From positions 1 through 17,552 of the forward strand of contig JAIWNU010000127.1 of assembly GCA_020216655.1 (NCBI GenBank): 17,552 bases of DNA, read 5' to 3'. The position numbers and the translations under genes are program-made. The notes beneath the pieces were generated by a model. That model ran no database searches. It was not told the origin of the DNA and was given only the letters and a program-made list of their open reading frames with translations. This stretch comes from Treponema sp. GTDB lineage: Bacteria; Spirochaetota; Spirochaetia; Treponematales; Breznakiellaceae. Every line of letters begins with the position of its first letter. The stretch's first letter is position 1. Shown here piece after piece: positions 6,162 to 13,048 of this stretch.

Positions 6162-8195
6162 ATGCAGGTTGATGAAAAAAAAGGGAAGAAGTCCACATTT
6201 ATTGTGATAGGAATTGTGGCGGCCTTGCTTGCTATTGCAGCAGGGGCCGCTCTTATATATGGTATCGGGCGCTCTGCTGAAAATACCCGGCGGAATACCC
6301 TTGCCCTCGCGCAGGACTATGTGGATGGCGGCGAATATCAGCGGGCCCTGGATTTATTAGATACCCTGCTTATTAAAAACGCTACCGACAAGGAAGCTCG
6401 AACTCTACGTACCAAGGTCCTTGAGTTGATGAAAGAATCCGGAAAGGCCGCTTCTAATGCAGGGGCGGGAAAGGATAGCAAGGATTCGGAGCTTGTATCT
6501 TCGGCCCTTAAGGAAGTCAGCAAGGCGGTAGAAAATGTCGCCAAAGTAGCTTCCCAGGCAAAAACAGCCCCAGCCCAGGACCCTGCGGCGGCGGCGAAGG
6601 CTGAAGAAGAGCGGCGTAAGGCTGCAGAGGCGGAAAAAGCGAAAGCCGAAGCCGCCGCTGCCGCTGCTGCCGCAGCGGCAGAGAAAAAGGCCCAGGAAGA
6701 AGCAGAGGCGGCCCGCAAGAAGGCCCAGGAAGAAGAACTGGCAAAAAAGTCAAAGGAACTGCAGGATAGGCTGAGGCTTATCAATGACATGATTGCTCAG
6801 GGCCGCAGCGCGCTGCAGAAAAAAGACTATGGGACTGCCCAGCAGGTCTTCTCCGATGCATTATCGAGGATACCTGAGGGGGAAAACCGTTTCCAATCCC
6901 AAAAATTGGCCGAAGTGGCCGATGCCTATTATGAAGGTTTTACCAAGGACCGGGACAGCGATGCGGGGCAGCAGGCCTTAAAAGATGCTATCCGCTATGC
7001 AAGGGATTCTATCAAAGCCGATCCAACCCAGGCAATGCCCCATTACACTCTGGGCAAAATTAACTCAGATCTTAAGCAATGGGACAACGCGGTTACGGAG
7101 CTTAAGGAAGCAAACCGGCTGGATCCAAAAAATTACCTCTATTCTTTTGAACTTGGCAAAGCTTATTTTAACGCCCGTAAATTTGCCGAAGCCCGCCAGG
7201 CTTTCGAAACTACCACAGCCTTAAAAAGCGATTTTGAACCTGCCTGGTACAATTTGGGTGGAACCCTACGGGTCCTGGGCAAAAGCGACGAAGCATTGCA
7301 GGCTTATAGGCGGGCTGTGGCCTTAAAGCCTGATTATGCCTTAGCTCACCGTGAAATCGGCCGGATTCTTGCCCAGAAGGGGGACCATAAGGGGGCAGTA
7401 GATGCCTTTACGACGGCCTTGAAATATGCGCCCGATGATGTGGCTTCTCTCCGTGAACTGGGGGCAGTCCAGAGCGCCATGGGGAACAATGCGGCGGCTG
7501 AACAATCCTTTGCAAAGGCCTTGCTTCTAAACAGTCAGGATCCCCAGACCAATTACAACATGGCTATCGTGAAGCTTTCTTTGAATAAGGCTGCAGAGGC
7601 TCTGCAATATGCCAGAAAAGCAGTAGAAGGCGCGGAGTCGAATGCGGTTTATCAATATACACTGGGACAGGCACTGGAGGCAAACAACGATACCGACGGC
7701 GCTATTACCGCCTATATCAGAGCCGCTGTGCTGGATAAAAAATACATTAAGCCCCGAATAAACCTGGGGGCTATCTATCTTGCAGGGGGCTTCCCCGATA
7801 AGGCCCTCGATTATCTATTGGAAGCCTATGGGGTGGATCCAAAGTCCTTTGAGGTAAACAACAATCTGGGTTCAGCCTATGCGCGGAAGGAACTGTGGGA
7901 TAAGAGTATCGAGCATTATGAAAAAGCCCTTCTTGTGGAACCGAAAAACGGAATTGCACGGATAAACTTAGCTCGAGCCTATGTTGGATCGGGACGGCTC
8001 GATAAGGCCCGGGATACCTATGTTGAACTCGTTAAACTTGAGCCGAATAACTGGGATGCCCTTTTTGAATTAGGTAAAACCTATGCCAGTCTTGGCGATG
8101 GAACTAATGCTAAACAGCGGCTTTCTGATTTGGTGCGGCGGAATCCTTCTTATGAACGAAGGGCCGAAGCAGAAAAAATTCTCGCAGGTTTGTGA
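6162..8195 (+). CDS. Membrane-anchored TPR protein with TolA-like Ala/Glu/Lys helix
   Basis: This 677-residue protein has a short basic N-terminus and one membrane segment (about 12-36, FIVIGIVAALLAIAAGAALI). A possible isolated TPR lies at about 48-80. Next is a long low-complexity helix (about 140-205) rich in Ala, Glu, Lys and Arg, containing a run of ten Ala. Finally, about eleven contiguous 34-residue TPRs run from about 290 to 665 (for example YLYSFELGKAYFNARKFAEA, EPAWYNLGGTLRVLGKSDEA, FEVNNNLGSAYARKELWDKS). The layout of anchor, extended helix and TPR solenoid suggests a rod that presents a binding surface away from the membrane, most likely into the periplasm. GGAGG (6151-6155) sits 6 bases before the ATG. 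It shares the KAEEERR motif with the preceding gene. The partner is unknown. An apparent opposite-strand frame over the Ala-rich part is a composition artefact. Confidence 0.9.
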   Translation: MQVDEKKGKKSTFIVIGIVAALLAIAAGAALIYGIGRSAENTRRNTLALAQDYVDGGEYQRALDLLDTLLIKNATDKEARTLRTKVLELMKESGKAASNAGAGKDSKDSELVSSALKEVSKAVENVAKVASQAKTAPAQDPAAAAKAEEERRKAAEAEKAKAEAAAAAAAAAAEKKAQEEAEAARKKAQEEELAKKSKELQDRLRLINDMIAQGRSALQKKDYGTAQQVFSDALSRIPEGENRFQSQKLAEVADAYYEGFTKDRDSDAGQQALKDAIRYARDSIKADPTQAMPHYTLGKINSDLKQWDNAVTELKEANRLDPKNYLYSFELGKAYFNARKFAEARQAFETTTALKSDFEPAWYNLGGTLRVLGKSDEALQAYRRAVALKPDYALAHREIGRILAQKGDHKGAVDAFTTALKYAPDDVASLRELGAVQSAMGNNAAAEQSFAKALLLNSQDPQTNYNMAIVKLSLNKAAEALQYARKAVEGAESNAVYQYTLGQALEANNDTDGAITAYIRAAVLDKKYIKPRINLGAIYLAGGFPDKALDYLLEAYGVDPKSFEVNNNLGSAYARKELWDKSIEHYEKALLVEPKNGIARINLARAYVGSGRLDKARDTYVELVKLEPNNWDALFELGKTYASLGDGTNAKQRLSDLVRRNPSYERRAEAEKILAGL

Positions 8196-8210
8196 GTGGA
8201 TAGGTATGAT

Positions 8211-9305
8211 ATGAACGGAAAAACGATTCAAACCGGTTTTTTCTTTTTAATATTTTTATTGCTTTTTCTGGCTGTGGTGCGAATTTTTACCCCCTTTTTT
8301 ACGGTATTTCTCTGGGCCGCCCTTTTGTATGTACTGGTGAGCCCCCTTTATTCTGCGGTGCTTAAAAAGCTGCCAAATTCAGGCCGTTTGGGGGCTCTTG
8401 TCCGGAGCGTCATGGCAGCCCTTTTTGCCATCGTGACCGTCCTTATCATCATTTCCCTCATTGTATGGATCGGTGTGCAGCTCTATCACCAGATGTATGG
8501 GCTCTTAAAAAACCTGCGGATGTACCTGGCCAACAATCCCGATTTTTTAAGCAAGGAATTAGGACAGTTTTCCCTCTTTATTAAGGATTTAACCCTGGGC
8601 CAGATTGATTTAAGCTCTCTTAATGTAAAGGCCCAGATACAGGTGCTGCTCAGTTCGAGCAGTCAAAAGCTGCTCCAGGTTTCTACTTCCCTTGTAAAAA
8701 ACGTGGGGTCCTTTTTAGCAGGGCTTGCATTTCTTGTTTTTACTTTGTTTTTCTTTTTAATCGATGGATCCTATCTCTTTAACCTGTTAGTACGGGTCAT
8801 TCCGATAAAAAAAGACTACATTATGCAATTGGCGATAAAATTCAAAGAAATAACCCAAAACCTTTTTATGGGCTATATCCTGGTTGCCCTCGTGCAGGCA
8901 ACTATAGCCTTTATCCTTTTTACCATTTTTAGGATTCAGGGTGCTTTGGTATTTTCGATAGTTCTCTTTTTCTGCACCTTTATTCCCATTATCGGCGCCG
9001 GTACTATTTGGGGGCCCCTTGGTATTTTTAAGATTGTTACCGGCGATGTTGTAGGGGGCATTGTGTTCCTTATTCTCTCAGGAATACTTATTTCTATGTT
9101 AGATAATCTGCTGAGGCCCCTGTTTTTAAAAGACCGGATCAATCTGCATCCGCTCATTATCTTTTTTGCAATCCTTGGGGGGGTAAGCGTTTTTGGTCTT
9201 AATGGGCTGGTATTGGGCCCCATGATTGTTATATTATTCCTCACCGTGCTGGATCTCTTTTTTGTAGAACACGGAATGAATCCAGAACGGAGCGATACAA
9301 ATTAA
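8211..9305 (+). CDS. AI-2E family transporter (PF01594-type permease)
   Basis: This integral membrane protein of about 364 residues belongs to the AI-2E/PerM family, whose members include autoinducer-2 exporters and Na+/H+ antiporters. Most members have no proven substrate. The arrangement is typical: hydrophobic N-terminal segments, a soluble stretch of about 100 residues (from YHQMYGLLKNLRMYL), and a dense cluster of membrane helices. The family hallmark region CTFIPIIGAGTIWGPLGIF is present, followed by SMLDNLLRPLFL and the final HPLIIFFAILGGVSVFGLNG. I chose ATG 8211 because AGG (8202-8204) lies 6 bases ahead. A GTG at 8196, directly after the previous stop, would add five residues and has poorer support. 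It lies inside the plus-strand cluster, so expression with the TPR genes is likely. It would sit in the inner membrane. Confidence 0.92.
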   Translation: MNGKTIQTGFFFLIFLLLFLAVVRIFTPFFTVFLWAALLYVLVSPLYSAVLKKLPNSGRLGALVRSVMAALFAIVTVLIIISLIVWIGVQLYHQMYGLLKNLRMYLANNPDFLSKELGQFSLFIKDLTLGQIDLSSLNVKAQIQVLLSSSSQKLLQVSTSLVKNVGSFLAGLAFLVFTLFFFLIDGSYLFNLLVRVIPIKKDYIMQLAIKFKEITQNLFMGYILVALVQATIAFILFTIFRIQGALVFSIVLFFCTFIPIIGAGTIWGPLGIFKIVTGDVVGGIVFLILSGILISMLDNLLRPLFLKDRINLHPLIIFFAILGGVSVFGLNGLVLGPMIVILFLTVLDLFFVEHGMNPERSDTN

Positions 9306-9319
9306 AGCAGGAGACAAAA

Positions 9320-9589
9320 ATGAATGCCATAGTCACCGTGGTAGGCAGCGATAAGGTTGGCATTATTGCCCGGGTAAGCGCATTTTTTGCAGAACGGAAC
9401 ATCAACATAGAAGACATAAGCCAGACTGTTCTTTCTGGTAACTTTGTCATGATGATGATGGTTGATTTATCCCAAAGTTCTAAACCGCTTTCATTAGTAA
9501 AGGAAGAGCTGGATGTCCTTGGTTCTGATATGGGTGTGTCTATCAGTGTGATGCACGAAAAAGTGTTCAGCGCCATGCACCGGATATAA
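9320..9589 (+). CDS. ACT-domain protein, UPF0237 family
   Basis: This 89-residue protein consists of a single ACT domain. The first strand and loop are [20 protein letters not shown], and the domain continues with [19 protein letters not shown] and [13 protein letters not shown] domains bind small ligands, usually amino acids, and regulate enzymes or transcription. The stand-alone form of this family has about 90 residues, so it is full length. Purine-rich GCAGGAG precedes the ATG. It is followed after only 2 bases by a DUF711/UPF0210 gene. That pairing is conserved across many bacteria, which suggests that the ACT protein is the sensor or regulator of its neighbour. The ligand is unknown. 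Confidence 0.93.
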   Translation: MNAIVTVVGSDKVGIIARVSAFFAERNINIEDISQTVLSGNFVMMMMVDLSQSSKPLSLVKEELDVLGSDMGVSISVMHEKVFSAMHRI

Positions 9590-9591
9590 TT

Positions 9592-10953
9592 ATGCTGTTT
9601 ACTCCCTATGAAATTAAAGAAACGGTGGACATGTTCCTCCGGTACAAACTTGATATTCGGGCTATTACTCTCGGTATTTCTCTGCTCGACTGTATTTCTG
9701 CCTCGGGGACCGAAACCCGGCGGCGTATGCGGGAAAAGATACTCCGCGTTGCAGGAAACCTGGTTAAGGTTGGTCGAGATATAGAAATTGAGTATGGTAT
9801 TCCCATAATCAATAAGCGAATTTCTGTAACGCCAATTGCCCTTGTGGCAGGGGCCACCGAAGATACGGACTATACACCCTATGCACGGACATTAGATGAG
9901 GTTGCTCGGGAACTGGGTATAGACTTTGTAGGCGGTTTTTCGGCCCTGGTGCAAAAGGGTTTTGCCAAGGGAGATGAGCATCTTATTGCGTCCATTCCCG
10001 AAGCCCTGGCAACGACCGAACGGGTCTGCGGTTCAGTGAATGTGGCAACCACCAAAAGCGGCATCAATATGGATGCGGTCCGCCTTATGGGCAGGGTAAT
10101 TAAGGATGCGGCAGCGCGGACCGCCGCTCAGGACGGGCTTGCCTGTGCGAAATTGGTGGTTTTCTGCAATGCTCCTGAGGATAACCCCTTTATGGCCGGC
10201 GCTTTTCATGGCCCTGGAGAAGGCGAATCTTCTCTTAATGTGGGTGTATCCGGCCCCGGCGTTGTCAAAGCTGCCCTGGAAGCCCACCGGGGGGCCAGTT
10301 TTGATGAAATCGCCGATGTGATCAAAAAGACTGCCTTTAAGATTACCCGTATGGGGCAGCTTGTGGGTATGGAAGCGGCCAAGCGGCTCAATGTTCCCTT
10401 CGGCATCCTTGATCTTTCTTTGGCACCGACCCCTGAAGTGGGCGATTCGGTTGCCCGTATCCTTGAAGAGTTAGGCCTTGAGTCTGCGGGTACCCACGGG
10501 ACGACCGCAGCCCTGGCCCTTTTGACCGATATGGTGAAAAAGGGCGGGGTCATGGCATCGACCCATGTGGGAGGCCTTTCCGGTGCCTTTATTCCCGTAT
10601 CCGAAGACGAGGGCATGGTTGCCGCGGTCCGCTCAGGTTCCCTGTCTCTGGATAAGCTCGAAGCTATGACCACCGTGTGTTCTGTCGGCCTTGATATGAT
10701 TGCCATCCCTGGCGATACCAGTGCGGCAACTATTTCTGCCATCATCGCCGATGAAATGGCTATTGGTATGGTCAACAGCAAAACAACTGCTGTCCGCCTT
10801 ATTCCCGTGCCGGGTAAAAAGGCGGGCGATTGGGCTGAGTTTGGAGGCCTCTTAGGGGGTGCTCCCATCATGCCGGTACACAATTTTGGAAGCGATGCCT
10901 TTATAGCCCGGGGTGGCCGTATTCCTGCGCCAATTCACAGCTTTAGGAACTAG
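9592..10953 (+). CDS. DUF711 / UPF0210 family protein (PFL-like)
   Basis: This 453-residue protein is full length for the UPF0210/DUF711 family. Conserved stretches include [20 protein letters not shown] near the N-terminus, [46 protein letters not shown] and [20 protein letters not shown]. The fold has been related to the pyruvate formate-lyase (PFL)-like group, but no Gly-radical enzyme activity has been firmly shown for the family, so the reaction is unknown. It is probably cytoplasmic. Only 2 bases separate it from the ACT gene, with just a weak GGA ahead of the ATG, so translational coupling to the ACT protein is likely. Five bases after its stop the transporter gene begins. The family call is certain and the function is not. 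Confidence 0.94.
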   Translation: MLFTPYEIKETVDMFLRYKLDIRAITLGISLLDCISASGTETRRRMREKILRVAGNLVKVGRDIEIEYGIPIINKRISVTPIALVAGATEDTDYTPYARTLDEVARELGIDFVGGFSALVQKGFAKGDEHLIASIPEALATTERVCGSVNVATTKSGINMDAVRLMGRVIKDAAARTAAQDGLACAKLVVFCNAPEDNPFMAGAFHGPGEGESSLNVGVSGPGVVKAALEAHRGASFDEIADVIKKTAFKITRMGQLVGMEAAKRLNVPFGILDLSLAPTPEVGDSVARILEELGLESAGTHGTTAALALLTDMVKKGGVMASTHVGGLSGAFIPVSEDEGMVAAVRSGSLSLDKLEAMTTVCSVGLDMIAIPGDTSAATISAIIADEMAIGMVNSKTTAVRLIPVPGKKAGDWAEFGGLLGGAPIMPVHNFGSDAFIARGGRIPAPIHSFRN

Positions 10954-10958
10954 GTTTT

Positions 10959-12173
10959 ATGGAGTATCTTGCCGGATCTCCAGTCCGCAGGCGGGACGAG
11001 GGGCTTTATTTTCTTGCAGTTATGGCCGGCGGTCTTGCTGTTGCCATGGTCGATTCCTCGTTTAACAATTTTCTCGCCGCTACCTGGGATATTTCGGGCC
11101 TTGCCCGGAGCAGCCTGGAATTGCCCCGGGAACTGCCGGGCTTTCTTAATGCCTTTGTGGCGGCCCTTTTGGCTTTTCTTCCGGGACGGCGTATCGGCGC
11201 TTTTTCGTTTCTGCTTCAGGCCCTGGGGATTTATCTTCTTGCCAGCTTCTCTGCAACCTTTGGACATATGACCCTGTGGCTTTTTACGTACAGTTTGGGC
11301 TTACACCTCTTTCTGCCCCTTCAGCAGTCCATCGCATTGGAACTCGCTTCGAGCGGTGCCGAAGGGGCTCTGCTTGGCAAAGCTAATGCGCTGCGGAACC
11401 TCGCCCAGATAGCAGGCGGTGCCTTTGTCTTTATTGCCTTTGGTTTTTTTAAACTTTCTTTTGCCGCAAACTTTTTGCTTGCAGCCTTAGTCTTTGCTGC
11501 AGGGGCCTTGGCCCTTTTTGGTATGAGCCGCCCGGCTCGGGATAAAAATGCAGAAGCCCTGGTTTTTAAGCGGCGGTATGGTCTTTTTTACATCCTTTCG
11601 ATCCTGTACGGGACAAGAAAACAGCTGTTTATTACCTTTGCTCCCTGGGTTATTGTTTCGGTGTACCACAAGCCCACATCTATTATGGCGGCCCTTTATT
11701 TTGCAGGGGGTATTGCGGGGGTCCTGTTTCAGCCTTTCATCGGCAGGGCGGTGGATAAACGGGGCGAACGGTTCATGCTGGGCCTTGAAGCGCTCCTCCT
11801 TATACCGGTTTGTTTTTTCTATGGCTTTGCAAAAATCATTTTTCCTGAAGCAATTGCCTTTATTATTGTCTGTCTCTGCTATGTGGCCGATTCGCTGCTC
11901 CTTTCCTTTAGTGTTGCCCGTTCGGTGTGGATGAAAAAAATAGCGGAAAAACCGGGAGATATTGCCCCAACATTGGCTATGGGCGTGTCCATCGATCACA
12001 TATTTTCTATTGCGGTGGCCCTGCTTGCAGGTCTTCTCTGGGATAAGTTCGGTTACCAGTGGGTGTTTCTTGCCGGGGCGGGAATTGCGGTCATCAATTT
12101 TGTTGCCACCCGGTTTGTTCGCGTGCCGGATGCTTCTGCGGTTGGTCCTTTAACAGCAGTAAAGACCCCATAA
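10959..12173 (+). CDS. Major facilitator superfamily transporter
   Basis: This protein of about 404 residues has roughly twelve hydrophobic segments, the normal size for a single-domain MFS permease of the inner membrane. The two halves are separated by a central basic loop near RPARDKNAEALVFKRRYG. The second half has the loop motif FIGRAVDKRGERFMLG (similar to the G-x-x-x-D-R-x-G-R motif between helices of each half). A further copy-like segment, LLWDKFGYQWVFLAG, is near the end. The ATG follows the previous stop after 5 bases, with AGG (10952-10954) as a weak ribosome site, so it is very likely cotranscribed with the ACT/DUF711 pair. The substrate cannot be told from sequence. The stop (12171-12173) faces the endonuclease III gene 42 bases away. 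Confidence 0.9.
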   Translation: MEYLAGSPVRRRDEGLYFLAVMAGGLAVAMVDSSFNNFLAATWDISGLARSSLELPRELPGFLNAFVAALLAFLPGRRIGAFSFLLQALGIYLLASFSATFGHMTLWLFTYSLGLHLFLPLQQSIALELASSGAEGALLGKANALRNLAQIAGGAFVFIAFGFFKLSFAANFLLAALVFAAGALALFGMSRPARDKNAEALVFKRRYGLFYILSILYGTRKQLFITFAPWVIVSVYHKPTSIMAALYFAGGIAGVLFQPFIGRAVDKRGERFMLGLEALLLIPVCFFYGFAKIIFPEAIAFIIVCLCYVADSLLLSFSVARSVWMKKIAEKPGDIAPTLAMGVSIDHIFSIAVALLAGLLWDKFGYQWVFLAGAGIAVINFVATRFVRVPDASAVGPLTAVKTP

Positions 12174-12215
12174 GTAACGAAGCTCTTTCCCTATCGTACC
12201 GATCGTATATGGGGA

Positions 12216-12848
12216 TTATTGCAAACCCTGTTTGGGGCATTCCTTCTGCAAAGGACAGGCTGCACAGGCTGGTTGCCGGGCAGTGCACACCTGTCTCCCG
12301 TGGCGATTCAGGCTATGGCCTATGGAAATCCATTGGTCTTCCCGGTATAGACCGGCTAGGGTCCTTTCTGTTTTGTCCGGGTCCCGGCTTGCGGTAAGGC
12401 CAAGCCGCAGGCTGATACGGCTTACATGGGTGTCCACGATAATAGCCGGTTTCTGATAACAGGCAGAAAGGATGACGCTGGCGGTTTTTCTGCCAACCCC
12501 GCGGAGGGCGGTGAGGGCCTCCATAGAGTCGGGGACGTGCCCGTGGTGTTCAATGCTTATGGTCCGGGACAATTCTTTGAGGGCCAGGGCTTTCGCCCGA
12601 TAAAAGCCCGTAGAGTATATAAGTGATTCTAGTTCTTCTATTTCGGCACCCGCCATTGCCTCGGGAGTTGGAAAGCGGGAAAAAAGGGCGGGGCTCACCT
12701 GGTTCACCCGTTCATCCGTACATTGGGCAGAAAGGACCGTGGCAACGAGAAGCTGGAAGGGGGTGCTATAGTCCAGTGCCGGTGCAGGGTTCGGGTACAG
12801 GCTCGTCAAGATTGTGTAAATATACTGAGCCCAGGCTTCTTTATTCAT
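12216..12848 (-). CDS. nth: Endonuclease III (DNA glycosylase/AP lyase)
   Basis: Endonuclease III removes oxidised pyrimidines and cuts at abasic sites in base-excision repair. The 210-residue length matches the bacterial enzyme. The helix-hairpin-helix reads ALTALRGVGRKTASVIL with the catalytic Lys at 121, and the catalytic Asp is D139 in IIVDTHVSR. The C-terminal iron-sulfur cluster motif is complete: C188-x6-C195-x2-C198-x5-C204 (VCTARQPACAACPLQKEC). An N-terminal segment, FQLLVATVLSAQCTDERVN, is also typical. The ATG at 12848-12846 has no Shine-Dalgarno sequence, but a -10-like box lies 6 bases upstream, predicting a leaderless mRNA. It is transcribed alone, convergent with the MFS gene and divergent from ileS. 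Confidence 0.97.
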   Translation of the reverse strand: MNKEAWAQYIYTILTSLYPNPAPALDYSTPFQLLVATVLSAQCTDERVNQVSPALFSRFPTPEAMAGAEIEELESLIYSTGFYRAKALALKELSRTISIEHHGHVPDSMEALTALRGVGRKTASVILSACYQKPAIIVDTHVSRISLRLGLTASRDPDKTERTLAGLYREDQWISIGHSLNRHGRQVCTARQPACAACPLQKECPKQGLQ

Positions 12849-12854
12849 AGGAAC

Positions 12855-12883
12855 ATTGTATTGTGTCTTGTACGGCTAGGCAA
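12855..12883 (-). promoter_or_regulatory. Predicted promoter of nth, giving a leaderless mRNA
   Basis: On the minus strand TTGCCT (12883-12878) is followed after 17 bases by TACAAT (12860-12855). Only GTTCCT then separates the -10 box from the ATG at 12848. Transcription should start at or next to the start codon. No purine-rich ribosome site exists. The geometry (17-base spacer, 6 bases to ATG) is identical to that of the M28 peptidase promoter at 1383-1411. Confidence 0.45.
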
Positions 12884-12897
12884 GAAATAATCCTGCT

Positions 12898-12927
12898 CTG
12901 GCATATTATCTACAATTTTGGTATACT
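12898..12927 (+). promoter_or_regulatory. Predicted extended -10 promoter of ileS
   Basis: TG at 12919-12920, one base, then TATACT (12922-12927) forms an extended -10 element. CTGGCA (12898-12903) lies 18 bases upstream as a partial -35. Transcription would start near 12934, giving a leader of about 115 bases before the GTG at 13049. The leader is A+T-rich and contains two stem-loops listed separately. No T-box or other known riboswitch pattern was recognised. Confidence 0.5.
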
Positions 12928-12935
12928 GGGGGCCA

Positions 12936-12962
12936 ATTTCAAAACCCTCTCAGTTTTGAAAT
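12936..12962 (+). promoter_or_regulatory. Perfect 10-bp stem-loop at the 5' end of the ileS leader
   Basis: ATTTCAAAAC (12936-12945) and GTTTTGAAAT (12953-12962) are exact inverted copies enclosing the 7-base loop CCTCTCA. The element lies within a few bases of the predicted transcription start. It could be a protein-binding operator or an RNA structure. It is not followed by a U-run, so it is not an intrinsic terminator. Its loop and closing base (CCCTCT, 12945-12950) are complementary to AGAGGG (13034-13039) in the ileS ribosome binding site. Confidence 0.6.
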
Positions 12963-13028
12963 AGTGCTCTGTGCCATACTTGTAGTTAAAAGATATATAG
13001 TGTATTTTGTATATATTGCTATATTGCA

Positions 13029-13045
13029 GCTTCAGAGGGAGGAGC
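13029..13045 (+). promoter_or_regulatory. ileS ribosome binding site within a small predicted hairpin
   Basis: GAGGGAGGAG (13035-13044) ends 4 bases before the GTG at 13049 and decides that start. GCTTC (13029-13033) can pair with GGAGC (13041-13045), including one G-U pair, leaving a 7-base loop AGAGGGA that contains most of the ribosome-binding sequence. The 5-bp stem is weak alone. Confidence 0.5.
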
Positions 13046-13048
13046 AAA

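Noticed and set aside
6338..6790. Ala/Ser-rich minus-strand frame opposite the second TPR gene
   Set aside because: It is produced by the low-complexity Ala/Glu/Lys repeat of the plus-strand protein and has no start signal.
10206..10883. Open frame of about 225 codons on the minus strand inside the DUF711 gene
   Set aside because: It is the shadow of a strongly conserved plus-strand gene; its translation is rich in Ala, Pro, Ser and Arg without any recognisable motif.
11487..11999. Open frame of about 170 codons on the minus strand inside the MFS gene
   Set aside because: Its His/Lys/Arg-rich translation is typical of the complement of membrane-protein codons, and it has no motif or ribosome site.
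12166..12214. Inverted repeat CCCCATA...TATGGGG between the MFS and nth stops, as a shared terminator
   Set aside because: The stem has only 7 bp around a 35-base loop, overlaps the MFS stop codon, and is not followed by a T-run on the plus strand.
12934..13048. T-box riboswitch upstream of ileS
   Set aside because: No T-box bulge sequence, specifier loop or terminator/antiterminator pair is visible, and the leader of about 115 bases is short for a T-box.
13007..13048. ATG at 13007 as the ileS start
   Set aside because: It would place the strong GAGGGAGGAG site inside the coding sequence and add residues (MYILLYCSFRGRSK) that do not fit an IleRS N-terminus.
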